Shown: positions 34,691 to 46,080, counted from the stretch's first letter. The stretch is DNA of 64,000 nt from Monodelphis domestica (GCF_027887165.1 NC_077230.1:327964415-328028414); one strand, 5' to 3'. Made by a program: numbers and translations. The notes: generated by a model from the letters alone, not told the origin.

Positions 34691-35079
34691 GTGGAGATAG
34701 ACAAAAAGGTAGGTCAGTAGAGCAAGTGGTTGGAACTTCATTCATTGCTTTAAAAACCTGGCAAAATCCTTTCCATTATTTATAAAGCCTCTTAGAAAAC
34801 CCTTCTCTAGAATCAGGGTGCAGAGAGCAAGTTTAGATAATACTCTCACTTAATACAAGGACTTGACCTTAGAAACTATTCATACGGCTCATTGCCCAAG
34901 CTGAAGTGGAAGTTTCTTCCTTCCTATGTTTAAGATGTCACTAATGACTTGCAGCAAGAGGCCTCCTTCAAAACATCCCTTAGCCCTTATTGAACTGTCG
35001 ATCTTGTCTCAACTCTTGCAGAATTCTGTCTGAAAGGCTTCCTTGTATTGGATATGAGATCTCTCCATGTTCCAAGTAA

Positions 35080-35300
35080 TGCAGTTCATTCATTCAACAA
35101 ACATGTAAAATATCTACAAGATTCAAACACTGGGCTAGACATTAGGGGCATAAAAATCAATTCAAAATGACTTTGTTTTCAAAAGCTTTGTAATAGGAGG
35201 CAATAGGGCAAGGGAAAAGCAGACAAGTTACTATGATGTGAGGGAGAGTATGATGGTAGGCAGAAAAAATTCAGTCATGGTGCTACGAGAAATCTGAGCA
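35080..35300 (-). repeat. L2 3' end
   Basis: 'cattcattcaacaaacatgt' and 'cactgggctagacattaggg'. Confidence 0.55.
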
Positions 35301-35394
35301 GAACAAGATCACTTCTACTTTGGGGGCTGGGAAGGAGGCTGTTCAGGAAAGCATTATGGGGCAGTTAATAGCTTATAAATATATGAGGATGGGG

Positions 35395-35690
35395 CATAGT
35401 GCAAAGCTCATTGGATTGGACCTATACACACACACAAACACACAAACATATATGTATAAGCCTAGGTGGATATGTGTATATACATAAATATATATACACA
35501 CACACATGCCTACGAATATAGGTATATACCCATATATAGGTATAGACAATCTAGATTGGATTGGTAATCAGAGGTCCTGGGTAAGACTCCAGGCTTCATT
35601 GCTGTGGACTTGGACTAATAACCATCTCTAGGTCTCAGTTTTCTCATCTGTTAGATGAGGTGACTTAACAGCCTTTTTCAATTGATCTTT
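35395..35690 (+). repeat. MIR split by an AT/CA-rich segment
   Basis: The MIR head ('gcaaagctcattggattgg') stops at 35419 and resumes at 35555 with 'attggattggtaatcagagg', 'tctaggtctcagttttctca'. Confidence 0.6.
35420..35554. repeat. AT/CA-rich insert-like segment, copy A
   Basis: A 135-bp segment bounded by the 10-bp direct repeat ATTGGATTGG (35410-35419 and 35555-35564). Its right end carries GGTATAGACAATCTA (35539-35553), shared with copy B at 36391-36520. Confidence 0.55.
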
Positions 35691-35699
35691 CAATCAACC

Positions 35700-35830
35700 A
35701 GGATTCAATGATAATAATAGCTAACATTTATGTAGCATTTACATTTATATTATGTGCTAGGAACTGTGCTAGGTGCTTTAGAAATATTGTCTTATTTTAT
35801 CCTTCTATGATCCCATTCAGCTCTATACCC
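35700..35830 (-). repeat. MIR 3' fragment
   Basis: 'taatagctaacatttatgta' and 'aggaactgtgctaggtgctt'. Confidence 0.6.
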
Positions 35831-36107
35831 CAAGATCTTGTTCTTCTTTACTGTCTTTCTCCTTCCATGAAATAAATGTCAATTGTCTTACCTAGAGAAT
35901 GGACTCCCTATTAGATTGTAAGGAGCCTATACCTAAAACAGTTATTCTCTTCATCTCAATCTGTTGAAGTCATTCTGGGAATTCATTGAAATTCCATTTC
36001 TATGCTTTTAATTTGTCCATCTCCCCATAAATGGAATATCCTTTCTCTTTCCTTTTTTACTCTTGGAATCCTTTATTTCCTCCAAGATTCAACTCAAGTA
36101 TCATTTA

Positions 36108-36315
36108 AAAAAACAACAAACCTTTACCTTCTGTCTTAGAATTAATACTGTGTATTAGTTACATAGCAGAAGAGTGGTAAGGGCTAGCTAGGCAATGGGG
36201 GTTAAGTGACTTGCCCAGGGCCACACAGCTAGGAAGTATCTCAGGTCAGATTTGAACCCAGGATCTCCCATCTCTGGGCCTGGCTCTCAATTCCCTGAAC
36301 TACCCAGTTGCCCCC
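36108..36315 (-). repeat. Type B SINE
   Basis: Tail 'aacctttaccttctgtctta', body 'ggcaatgggggttaagtgac', head to 'gaactacccagttgcccc'. Full length. Confidence 0.9.
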
Positions 36316-36390
36316 CAAGTATCACTTCTATGTGAAGCCTTTTCTTATCCCCCACCCCAAATTCCCTCACCTTGATTATATAGGCATATA

Positions 36391-36520
36391 TTGTATTTGT
36401 ATACAAATTACATATACCTACATATATAGGTATAAACCCATGCGAATATATGTTTATAAATATGTGTATATATATATATATACCATATATGGGTATAGAC
36501 AATCTATATATAATATATAC
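36391..36520. repeat. AT-rich insert-like segment, copy B
   Basis: A 130-bp segment bounded by the 15-bp direct repeat TTATATAGGCATATA (36376-36390 and 36521-36535), containing GGTATAGACAATCTA at 36492-36506. Related to copy A by about 30 bp. Confidence 0.5.
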
Positions 36521-36604
36521 TTATATAGGCATATACAATGTCAGTGTGAGGTGAGAGGTGTTGGGGTGAGTGATAAGGGGGAGGTACACACACATGTTGT
36601 CTCC

Positions 36605-36690
36605 CTGACTAGATTGTAAGTCCTTTGAGGACGAAAATGACATTTCCTCAATACCTAGTGCAATACTTCACACAGAGTAGTTGCATAATA
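36605..36690 (+). repeat. L2 3' end fragment
   Basis: 'gtaagtcctttgaggacgaa' and 'cctcaatacctagtgcaata'. Confidence 0.6.
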
Positions 36691-36691
36691 A

Positions 36692-36965
36692 GGGCAGCTA
36701 GTTGGTGCAGTGAATAGAACTCTGGGACTTGAGTCAGGAAGAGCCAAGTTCAGATTTGGCCTTGGACACTTACTAGTTGTGTGACCCAGGATGATTCACT
36801 TAACCTCTGTTTGCCTCAGTTTCCTCATTTGTAAAAGGGGGGGTACAAATATAGTACCTGCCTTCCAGGATTGTTGTAAGGATAAAATAAGACTATATTT
36901 CTAAGACACTTAGCATAACGCCTGGCACAAGGTAGGTGCTATATAAATGTTGGCTATTATTATCA
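36692..36965 (+). repeat. MIR-family SINE with type A-like head
   Basis: 'gggcagctagttggtgcagt', 'tttgcctcagtttcctcatt' and 'cataacgcctggcacaaggt'. Confidence 0.75.
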
Positions 36966-37074
36966 TTAAATCCTGTTTGGTTGAAAGATCAACTGAAAAG
37001 GGCAGTTGAAAAGAGTAGCAACACAGGTTTGGAATGCTTCTAAGTTGAACTTTGAGTAAATTCTGACATTCCAG

Positions 37075-37390
37075 GTGGAGAATCCTGGACCTATGGCTTT
37101 GTTTCAAGGCTCTGCTCATATGGCACCTCCTTCAGGATGAAAGTTTTCTCTTTCTTACTTCGGATTTTTCCTGTGCCCTATATACCTGGATTTCTTCTTT
37201 GCCTCAATTTCTTTCTCTCTTGTTTTTATTTAGTTGTATATTCTCTCTGTTCTCTTCTCCCCTATTAGAGTATAAGCTCCTTGAGGGGAAGAACTAGATG
37301 CTTTTTCATCTTTGTAGCTCTGATACCTAAAAGAGTGCCTGGTGTATAACAGGTATTTTATAGATGCTTATTGAACTGAATTATCAAGAA
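37075..37390 (+). repeat. L2 3' end
   Basis: 'gcacctccttcaggatgaaa', 'gagtataagctccttgaggg' and 'gagtgcctggtgtataacag'. Confidence 0.75.
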
Positions 37391-37944
37391 AGCATCTCTC
37401 ATTTCCCCAGAATCTTGAGATTGGGTTAAGAAGCATCCCAGATATGGAATTTTGGTTGTTAAATCCAAAAGTGGTCAGGATGGTAGACAGGGGGCGAGAT
37501 GAGATAATAAAGATAATAAAGGCCCTTCTTGCCTGTGGAAGCATTCCTCAAACATTTGCCCTGAAGGTTCCTCTCTGCAAGGACCCCCAGAAAATTATGA
37601 AGAGGGCACATGGCTAAAAGGGATGGTGCCATATTAGCTTGTGGAGGCAGTAACAGATCTATAGTTCTTTCAGGTTAAACTTTGAGACTTGTTGGTTAGG
37701 GACCACTATGCTAGCTAAGTAGAAGCAGAAATGATAACGTTCTGCAGTGATTGAATATATGTGGTTGAATGAGTCTAAGGAATCAAGGATGACAGTGCTT
37801 CTGTGGGGGAAGGAGAATTATCATAGAATAAATGCCATAATAATTAGGGATAGGCTGTAGAGAGATCATTTCAAGTGCTCCATTTGCTTAGATTTCATCT
37901 ATAGGGGATAGTGGAAGGAAGCATTTCCCAGGGAACTTCATTCT

Positions 37945-38100
37945 TGACCAGTTACAGTGACCAATGATTTCATGAATACCAAAGCTGATGGCTTTTTCTC
38001 AATTCTTATCCTCTTTGACCTCTTTAAAGCATTTGCCACTGATGACCACCTTTTCCTTTAGGGTATCCTCTTTCCTCTAGGATCTGGAGAATCTGGATCA
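37945..38100 (+). repeat. L2 ORF2 fragment
   Basis: 'gtgaccaatgatttcatgaa' and 'tgacctctttaaagcatttg' correspond to the L2 RT block before the catalytic box. Confidence 0.65.
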
Positions 38101-38510
38101 TATTAGAGATAAGGAAATGGAGGTAGAGATAAGTTACTTGTTCAGGGTTCCACAGCTAATAAGTGCCTGAGACCATATTTGAACTCAGGCCATCTTAACT
38201 GCGGGCCTGGCACTCTATCCACTGTACCACCTCACTACCCCAGCTGCCAAAATCTAATTTGTAATAAAAAACTTTTTATTTATAAAGAACCCTTTCCAGA
38301 TTACAAAGTACTTCTCCTTATAGCTCTTTAATACAAGTAATGCTAGCATTATTATCTTCATCTTAATGATGAAGAAACTGAGGAAAAAGAGGAGTCAAGT
38401 AATATGTACAAGATAACACAGCTAATAAGTAGATAAGATAAAAAGACTCAAACTGAGGGCTTTTAACTAGTCCAAGGTTCTTTCCACTATGCAACCTTTA
38501 ACTTTAAGTC
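38100..38510 (-). repeat. Two MIR copies
   Basis: 'gaaatggaggtagagataag' to 'ctatccactgtaccacctca', then 'taatgatgaagaaactgagg' to 'tccactatgcaaccttt'. Confidence 0.65.
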
Positions 38511-38649
38511 CATCATCTGTTGTTAAAAGTATATCATGTCATACTAATTATACTTATATTAACAACAATCTACTTAATTATACTTCAGTGAATCTGTGAA
38601 ACTTTTCATGTGTGAGATAAAAACTACACCTTGTATTTATTTTAAAATT

Positions 38650-38940
38650 ATTCATGTGTGGATATAATGTATTATTCCAGTAGAATACATGCTCCTGGAG
38701 GGCAGGGATTATCTTATCTTTGTCTTTGTAGTGCCTAACACAAAGGACTACAGAATCAAAGAGCTAGAGTTGGAAGGAATGCCATTCAGTCCAATTCCCT
38801 GGTTTAACAGAGGAGGAAAATACAGTGACTTGCTCAATATAATACAGATAGTAAATGACAAAAGCAGGATTTAAACCCAGCCCCCCTGACTCTGACTCTA
38901 ATACTCTTATCCCTATACCAAAAACTGCTTCTACAACATC
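38650..38940. repeat. L2 3' end (+) joined to MIR (-)
   Basis: 'ctcctggagggcagggatta' (sense L2) to about 38745, then 'agagctagagttggaaggaa' and 'cagaggaggaaaatacagtg' (antisense MIR). Confidence 0.6.
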
Positions 38941-38947
38941 ATAGAAA

Positions 38948-39138
38948 CTTTTTTTACCTTACCTTACCTTACCTTACCATCTGTATTGCTTCCAAGGTAG
39001 AAGAGCAGAAAGGGCTAGGCAATAGGGGTTAAGTGACTTGCCCAGGGTCACACAGATAAGAAGTATTGAAAGTCAAATTTGAACCCAGGACTTCTTGTCT
39101 CTGGGCCTGGCTCCCAGTCCACTGAGCCACCCCAAAAT
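38948..39138 (-). repeat. Type B SINE with expanded TTACC
   Basis: The tail shows five TTACC units (38953-38979) where other copies have one. Body 'ggggttaagtgacttgccca', head 'ccactgagccacccc'. Confidence 0.88.
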
Positions 39139-39169
39139 ATAGAATCTTTAAAAAATGATTGATGACACC

Positions 39170-39300
39170 TCATCCATATTCAACCATTCAGTTAATCAAA
39201 AACATTGATTAAGCACCCATCAAGTGCTTAATCAAAGAGGATATGAATACAGAGAATGAAACAATTCCTACTTTCAAGGACTTTACATTCAACCAGAGTG
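39170..39300 (-). repeat. L2 3' end
   Basis: 'attaagcacccatcaagtgc' and 'actttcaaggactttacatt'. Confidence 0.55.
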
Positions 39301-39309
39301 TGTGTGTAT

Positions 39310-39925
39310 GTATCTATATATGTATGTAACTGGCATCTGATGAATGTGCAGGCCCTATAAGCTTGTTCTGCTGATGCAACTTGCATACATGCTACCATTA
39401 TATACCTAATATAAATAGCTACAAGGCAGTTTAATAGAAGGTAGGCTGGGAAGGAGAAAACTGGCAATGTTATCTGTATGTATTTGGAAATTCTTCAAGA
39501 GGATCTATCCAATATGCTGGAGGTCTTCCCCAATGGATACCGTCACATGGTCAGGTTGTCATTCCTGGCTTTTTGCTCCCCAATAAATTCACCTCCCCTT
39601 CAAATCACCCAAGTCCTTGAAGATGTCTATAAAATCTCTTTCTTGGGTGTAACCAAGTCATCACTGATAACACCATCGCATAGAGGTGGTGTTGCATAAG
39701 GTATGCATAAGGCAACTTTTGGCTAATTATAATTCAAATAAAAATGAGCCTCATGAATACAGAATTAATAAGAAATATGTGATCATTGAATTAATTAAGG
39801 ACTTAGTTGATGTTCACCTTTGTACTGTCGATGAAAAAAGGGTTGCTAGGCAAATGAATAAACACTGAACAAAGGGAAAACAAAATCTTTTTGAAGGACA
39901 ATTATCTGCATATATTTTAATTTTC
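39310..39925. other. Intron sequence, nothing recognised
   Basis: No exon or repeat recognised beyond a short TG/TA stretch near 39300-39330. Confidence 0.35.
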
Positions 39926-39929
39926 CTTT

Positions 39930-40040
39930 TTTAAAAAGAAACCCTTCCCTTCTGCCTTAGAATCAATTCTAAGGCAGGAGAGCAGCAAGGGGTAGGCAAT
40001 TAGGGTTAATTGACTTGCCCAGATCATATAGCTAGTTCAT
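39930..40040 (-). repeat. Type B SINE, head missing
   Basis: 'cccttcccttctgccttaga', 'ggtaggcaattagggttaat' and 'cttgcccagatcatatagct', then broken by the element that follows. Confidence 0.75.
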
Positions 40041-40043
40041 AGA

Positions 40044-40390
40044 CAGGTATCCCTTCCACATTGTAACTTTTCCCATTGTGGTTTAGATATATAGCAGGTT
40101 GGCATAAGAAATTAAATGGGAATTTGGGGGGAGTTTTACAGAAGCCACAAAAGACATCCAAAGGCTAGCAGATGACACAGAAAAAAGTTTAAACTCAGAA
40201 ATGCATAAAATAGCCCATCACTAAATACTTAACTCAAATTTTACAATAAGGTACTACAAATATCTCATAAAAAGAGGAAAAGATTCAAGCTTCTTCTCTG
40301 GTACAATGGGAGGCCAAAAATTTTTATGTGGATTTTTCAGATCGCAGGGGTACCATGCCCCTAACTCCATTGATGTGGAAGGGACACTTG
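40044..40390. mobile_element. Non-autonomous Tc1/mariner-like element
   Basis: The terminal inverted repeats begin CAGGTATCCCTTCCACAT (left) and, on the reverse strand, CAAGTGTCCCTTCCACAT (right). TA flanks at 40040-40041 and 40391-40392 fit the family's TA target. About 347 bp with no coding capacity. Two extra bases separate the left TA from the TIR. Confidence 0.7.
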
Positions 40391-40589
40391 TATTTTAAAA
40401 ACCCTAACTAGAAATTATTCTGCAAACTTATTCCCCATTCTTAGATGTCCATTCTAGCAAGTTGGAATGATTTCTTGCCAAAACAGCATGGCAACACATT
40501 TTTACTAGCTCTAGGTACCATATGAATCTGAGTATTGTTAAAATGCAGACTTCCCTATTTCTGACTCTCCTTCTACTGAATAGTCTGGC

Positions 40590-40985
40590 CTCTTATTGGT
40601 TTTATCATGGGTTTTCTGTGAAACTATGGATAAATTGATTTACTTTTGAGACTTAATTTCCTTGTTTGTAAAATAAGGCTGTTTGGACTAGATACTCTTA
40701 CAACCCTTTCAGCTTAAAATTTTGAGTTCATATAGGGCCTTTTGGGGGGGGGGTGTATATGTATATGTGTGTATGTTAGTGTTTGCCTCTACTCCCAATC
40801 TTTTAATATAAAAACTCCCTTTGCTGATACAGACTGACTAATCCCCCCATAATTTATCATTTTGGACAGTTGCCTGGGAAAACAGAGGTGAAGTGATTGT
40901 CTATTGTCATGCAGCTAGTACCTAGAGGAATTAGGACTGGAACTAAATGAAGCCTTTCAGACTCTAAAACCAACCCTCTATTTTT
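40590..40985. repeat. MIR (+) and MIR (-) fragments
   Basis: Sense 'aatttccttgtttgtaaaat' near 40660 and antisense 'gaagtgattgtctattgtca' near 40890, separated by a 10-G run and TG-rich sequence (about 40740-40780). Confidence 0.5.
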
Positions 40986-41502
40986 ACAACTTTTTAGATG
41001 ATCAGATCATTACTTTGAAGTGAAGTCAGAATGTTATCAGTTCCAAACATGGATTTTTAATTGGTCAATCAAAAGGCATCAGATCTGATATTTCTTATGT
41101 TTGATATTTATACTACTAATTTTCTTAGCAGTTTTCACTCCTCCCCTTATAAGCTATTTGGATATTCTTGGAGATTTATTAAAAATTGGTATTAATTAGC
41201 TGTTCATATTCTTTCTGGCCTTTTAATTTCATCTTTCAACAAACCACTCAAAAGGACCCTAGAACATCACATGGGTCGGCTTTGTCCTTGATCTCCATGC
41301 TCCTGGTTGGTTATGTAGTCACTTTGTTTACAAACATAGTCTGTCTTGCCCTTTGCAGCCTTGGACAGTTTACTCAGCACTAACTCAGCAGGATTATGAA
41401 GGGTGGAGGCAGCAGGGAAAAGGAAAGTTTACATTGTTAACAGATCCTACACTGCGGGTGATCTGGCTTCCTCCATCTGTCCATAAAACATGCAGACTCT
41501 AC

Positions 41503-41517
41503 CCAGCAGAGGGCAGC
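41503..41517 (+). promoter_or_regulatory. CTCF-like motif
   Basis: The 15-mer CCAGCAGAGGGCAGC matches the core CTCF consensus CCASYAGRKGGCRSY at every position, and lies in apparently non-repeat intron sequence. Binding is untested. Motif orientation is plus, as written. Confidence 0.5.
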
Positions 41518-41683
41518 TTTCAGGAATTTGAAGGAAGGGATGTGGAGATCATGGTTAGATATGCCGAAGAAAATGTATTTCAAGGAAAATAAATTGCCTA
41601 CTTTGGGATTTCTCTAAATTAATGCATCTCCCTTCCCCCCCCTCCCCCAAAGTTCTTTGTAACACACTGATTTTTATTGTGAC

Positions 41684-41686
<3 letters not shown>

Positions 41687-41722
<36 letters not shown>
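41687..41722. repeat. (CA)18 microsatellite
   Basis: 36 bp of pure CA. Confidence 0.95.
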
Positions 41723-41724
<2 letters not shown>

Positions 41725-41726
<2 letters not shown>

Positions 41727-42065
41727 TTCAGTGGACAGAAGGCTGGATTTGGAATTGGAGGATCTGGATCTGAATTCTGGCTTTGCCATTTACTATTTTG
41801 CATGACCTCTGATTTCAAAAGAAGCTTGTTTTATGGCTTTAGTTTCCTCACACATAAAAGAAGAAAACTAGTTTAGGTGGTGTTTATGGTCCCTTCCAGA
41901 TTTCTATCTACTTTTCCTCAGGTACTCATGCATTACTTGTTATAATAGCAATAGCTCACACATAAATGCTGCCTTACAGTTTCCAAAGCATCCTATGAAG
42001 TAAGTACTGTCAGTATTAGCACCCGTAATTTTACAGATGAGGAAACTGAGACTTAGATCATCCTC
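41725..42065. repeat. MIR (+) then MIR (-)
   Basis: 'gaattggaggatctggatct' with 'tatggctttagtttcctcac', then 'attttacagatgaggaaact' in antisense. Confidence 0.6.
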
Positions 42066-42099
42066 AATTAATAATGCCCCATATTCCCACTCCTCCCAT

Positions 42100-42275
42100 A
42101 CTCACTTTTAATTATATTTTGCACATAAATTCTATTTACTTTCTGGATCTAGGAGGATCTGTTGTATCTTCTCAATCAAATCTAAATTTTTTGTGGCAAG
42201 AATTATCTCACTTTTCCATTTGTATGCTTAGGGTTGGCACAGAACAGGTATTTGATTAAGTTTTGTTGATTGATT
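42100..42275 (+). repeat. L2 3' end
   Basis: 'tttttgtggcaagaattatc' and 'agggttggcacagaacaggt'. Confidence 0.45.
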
Positions 42276-42384
42276 AGAATGCTAAAAGGGATAAGAACAG
42301 GGACTGGACTTATGATCTTATTAATGTAGGTAAGATCACCAGGTAAGGAAACTCTCTTCATCAGTGCAGGTCAGCACCTTTAGC

Positions 42385-42625
42385 AAGGTAGTAAATAAAA
42401 TACATAGAATGCTGGGCCTAGAGTCAGGAATACCTGAGTTCAAACCCAGCCTCAGATATTTACTAGCTATGTGACTCTGGGTAAGTCAGTTAACTGGGTT
42501 TGCCTCAGTTTCCTCATATATAAAATGAACTGGAGAAAGAAATGGCAAACCACTTCAGTATCTTTATCAAGAAAACCCCAAATAGGAACACAAAGAGTCA
42601 GACAGGACTGAACCACACAACACAC
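42385..42625 (+). repeat. Type A SINE
   Basis: 'gctgggcctagagtcaggaa', 'gaaatggcaaaccacttcag' and 'gagtcagacaggactgaacc'. Nearly full length. Confidence 0.88.
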
Positions 42626-43074
42626 TTTCTGGGCAATGTTGTCTCAGTTGCCTAGTACAGAGGTTGAATGGCTTGTCCATAGTCAACAGAGTCAGTGTGT
42701 CTGAATGCTAAAAAGTATTCCAATCCCATACCCCTAGAATAAGACAGTGGGGGACAAATGATCATTGTTTCCATTTCAATTAACTCTAGGTAGACCGACT
42801 TTCCCACTTATAAAAGTTAGTACTAAAATAAAATAAACTTTAAAAAGGATTGTAATAACCACACTTACAATTCTAACATTGAAATGGCCACTCATGGGTT
42901 AAAGAAGAGAAAGACTGAAGATGCTTCTGAATGAATCATATAGCAAAGGACAGCAGGCTTTATAGAAAGAATGGCAATTTCCAAATCTTATGATCAATCT
43001 ATCCAAGTTTTCGTGAAGAAAACTGCAGTCTGTGTGGTTTTGTTTCTAAGCCCAAAGCTTTGCCAGAAGTAGTT

Positions 43075-43078
<4 letters not shown>

Positions 43079-43166
<88 letters not shown>
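43079..43166. repeat. (TA)24(CA)20 compound microsatellite
   Basis: 48 bp of TA joined directly to 40 bp of CA. Confidence 0.97.
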
Positions 43167-43168
<2 letters not shown>

Positions 43169-43359
43169 AATGTTTCTTATGAGTACTTTCATACAGCACT
43201 TTATCTATAATGACAAAGGAGAAGAAAATGGAAAATTTAGCTAAGCAAGTATTTTCTTAATGCAAAAATGTCTTGTATTATAGAGAAACTTTTACTTTCC
43301 TAGTTTATAAGTCAGACTCACTTAATATGTGTAATGATGACTGTTCTATGACTTAGCAT

Positions 43360-43550
43360 TACAGAGTCCTATATTTAAAGGTGGAAGGAAGCCTATAAGC
43401 TATCTAGTCTAATTCCCTCATAATAGATGAGGAAACTGAGGCCTAGAGAGATTGTGTCCAAGCTCACATAAGTGTAAGGGCTTGAACCCATAACCTTGGA
43501 CACTAGAACCAGCAATTCTTCTATTGTACCACATAGCTCTGTCCCTTTTA
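43360..43550 (-). repeat. MIR SINE
   Basis: 'cattacagagtcctatattt', 'taatagatgaggaaactgag' and 'cttgaacccataaccttgga'. Confidence 0.7.
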
Positions 43551-43559
43551 TACCTGAAT

Positions 43560-45860
43560 TCACAAAGGATCTAGGATTTCTGAAGATTGGGAAACTCCCT
43601 GCACTTATTACAATTCTCTATGACTTCATAACTACATCTTAGGGAATTGCTTAAGGCATCCAGAGGTTAAAAGACTTGCCCTAGTCCCACAGCCCTTTCA
43701 GAATGTTACTGAAGAGTGGGAATAAATTGGGACAGTAACTATAAGAATGTTTGGGGAATATCAGCTGTGATTATTCCCTCTTGTCTCTAAATCTTGCTCT
43801 CTCAGTACTCTGACAGCAACTTTTCAGAGCAAACCTAGCTGTAACCACCCAGACTTTCCTGGTGCCAAGTACTTAGGAAAATGAATTAGCCTCCTTCTAT
43901 TGGCAAACAAGTATTGAAGAGAACATATAATGCTCAGTAGGAGTTTTCTAATTGTGCAACTTATAATGTTCTGTAACCACTGTAAAAACAGTAGTTTTGA
44001 AAGAAACCATGTAAAATTCTGTAAGGACAAATGTTGCAGTTATAGTTTGGAAAGATGAAGAAAGTTTTTCCATGGGGTCTAAGGCCAGGGGCATGGACAA
44101 GTTGAAAAGCAGGCTAGTTCCAAAAGCAAATACCTGAAATTCATAAAAGCAAGGGGAGAGGCTAACTCTCATTTTCCCAAGTCAGAGAACCTGTTAAGGC
44201 AAAGCTGACCCAATCATGTATGGTTTAAGAATAGCAGAAAGTCTTATAGAATTTTAACCGGTGACAATGAACAATCAAACAGGATCCTACTTCCTCTGTG
44301 CTGGAGATGAGGCCCAAGATGACTCAAGTCTAAGGACAAAGCTGGTATGAGACAACTAGAGACTATATAACATGTTTGTAGGCGAGAGACCTTAAGAAAA
44401 TATCTCCCAGGAGTGAAAAGGAGTTTTGCATGAACTCAGTCTGAAGCCTTTCATCCTTGGGGCATACAAAAATCAATGAGCTAGAAAACCTGACACCTAT
44501 TCACTAGCGGTAGACTGGGTTCCAGCAGCTTTCTCGGACACACACTAATGGGCATTTTGGCACATCAGTGGAGAAGTACAAAATGCATTCATATTCAGAA
44601 TTGAACTGGATAAGCAGTGGAGCATTCAAAAAGTGAGCTATATAGTTGTCTTGTTGCTTCTGAATTTTGGGAAGGGGAAAAAAAAACGTTTTCACAATCT
44701 GGGAAAGGTTGTACCAAGTTGCTTTGGATTTAGTGAAGGTTCAACAAAATTCCCAAACTAAATGTATCTGTAATCATGAAGCTGACGTTTTTATAACTAC
44801 GCTTGCTATCCTGGATAATTTGTTTTAGATAATCCTACTATCACACTGCCCAAAATTCACTCTATTTTTAACTCACACTTCAAACATACTAGGCAAAGGG
44901 AAGGTCAGTCCTGTTATACATGGACAAGTGTCCACAAGTACAACGCTAAAAAAAAATATGATTGATAGGAACTATGTGAACAGAGTGTGAATTTTTGGCT
45001 ATTGGTGAGTCTGACCTGAAAAAAAAGAAAGACAAGTTCTTGCCTTTCCTCATAGTTACTCTCCACAAGTTAAAATGAAGGTTAATCTGACATTGGCATA
45101 TCTCCTTCTTAAGAATTTAAAGGCTCAGAGTTACTTTTGAGCTCTAGGACCTCAGGGTACAACAATTCCATACATCAACATTGCTCCTTTATGAGCAGGC
45201 AGACTTTTCACCAGCTGCAGGGCTGTTTCTAAAGTCTCATGGGTGTCACCCAAAGGGAAATAAAACAAACATGATTTTTATCGGTCGCTTTCTCAGGAGA
45301 TAATCAACCAGAGTCTATTTGTATTTCTAAATAGTGCACTTCAAGGGGATGCCCAACTCTTTAAAAGTCTCTTTCTACTGCTTCCCCTTGGCTCTTCTGC
45401 TTTCTATTTAAAAGTTAACAAGGCACGAGAAACAGTTACAATCAAAGGAAGAAATCTTCTCTTCCAGCAAATGTTGATAATATGTTGACAAGAGCTCTTG
45501 ATTCAGTTCTCTGCAGTGTGGAGTCTTCAGTCCAACTCCAAAGAAAGGAAACTAAAGCCTAAACTTTTCTTCTTCTACCAGGGTGTGTTCACAATCCTGT
45601 GTCTGAGAGTTAAACATTAATTTCCACTCATAGACCCATAGCACTTTCTAAAAATAAGCATTTGCACACAAGCACACAAACACAGACACACAAACCCAGG
45701 AGAGGGAGAAAAATCAAAGACAGAAAGGAGTTATTCTTGAAAGCATTTATTTACCCTTCCACTTATTCCTTAACCTCAACTGAGTTCCCCTAATGCCAAC
45801 CATCTTTCTCCGCTTGCAGGCAGAACGATCATCCCGGGGATTATTTCTCAAACCCTGTTG
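43560..45860. other. PRSS23: Intron sequence with few recognisable repeats
   Basis: About 2.3 kb without an obvious LINE or SINE and without a credible exon, immediately downstream of the inferred promoter. It may hold regulatory sequence, but nothing specific is recognised. Confidence 0.4.
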
Positions 45861-45864
45861 CATA

Positions 45865-46080
45865 TTTCAGTGAATCCTACAACGTATGAGCTGGAAAGGA
45901 CCTCAAAGAAGATCTACTCCAATCCCCTTTCCTCCATTTGACAGAAGAGGAAACCGGGGCTTGGGGAGGTATCATGCCTTGTCCAAGGTCACATAACCAG
46001 AGGCAGAGAAGCCTGGATCTCATATCCTTTCTGCCATCCCAGACCAGGGTTCTTTCCACTGGACCACTCTGCCCAGGACG
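45865..46080 (-). repeat. MIR SINE
   Basis: 'gctggaaaggacctcaaaga', 'ttgacagaagaggaaaccgg' and 'cttgtccaaggtcacataac'. Confidence 0.75.

Noticed and set aside
34676-34741. 22 extra in-frame codons before the PRSS23 start
   Set aside because: They lie upstream of a good 3' splice site and do not resemble the family; the signal peptide starts at the internal ATG (34675).
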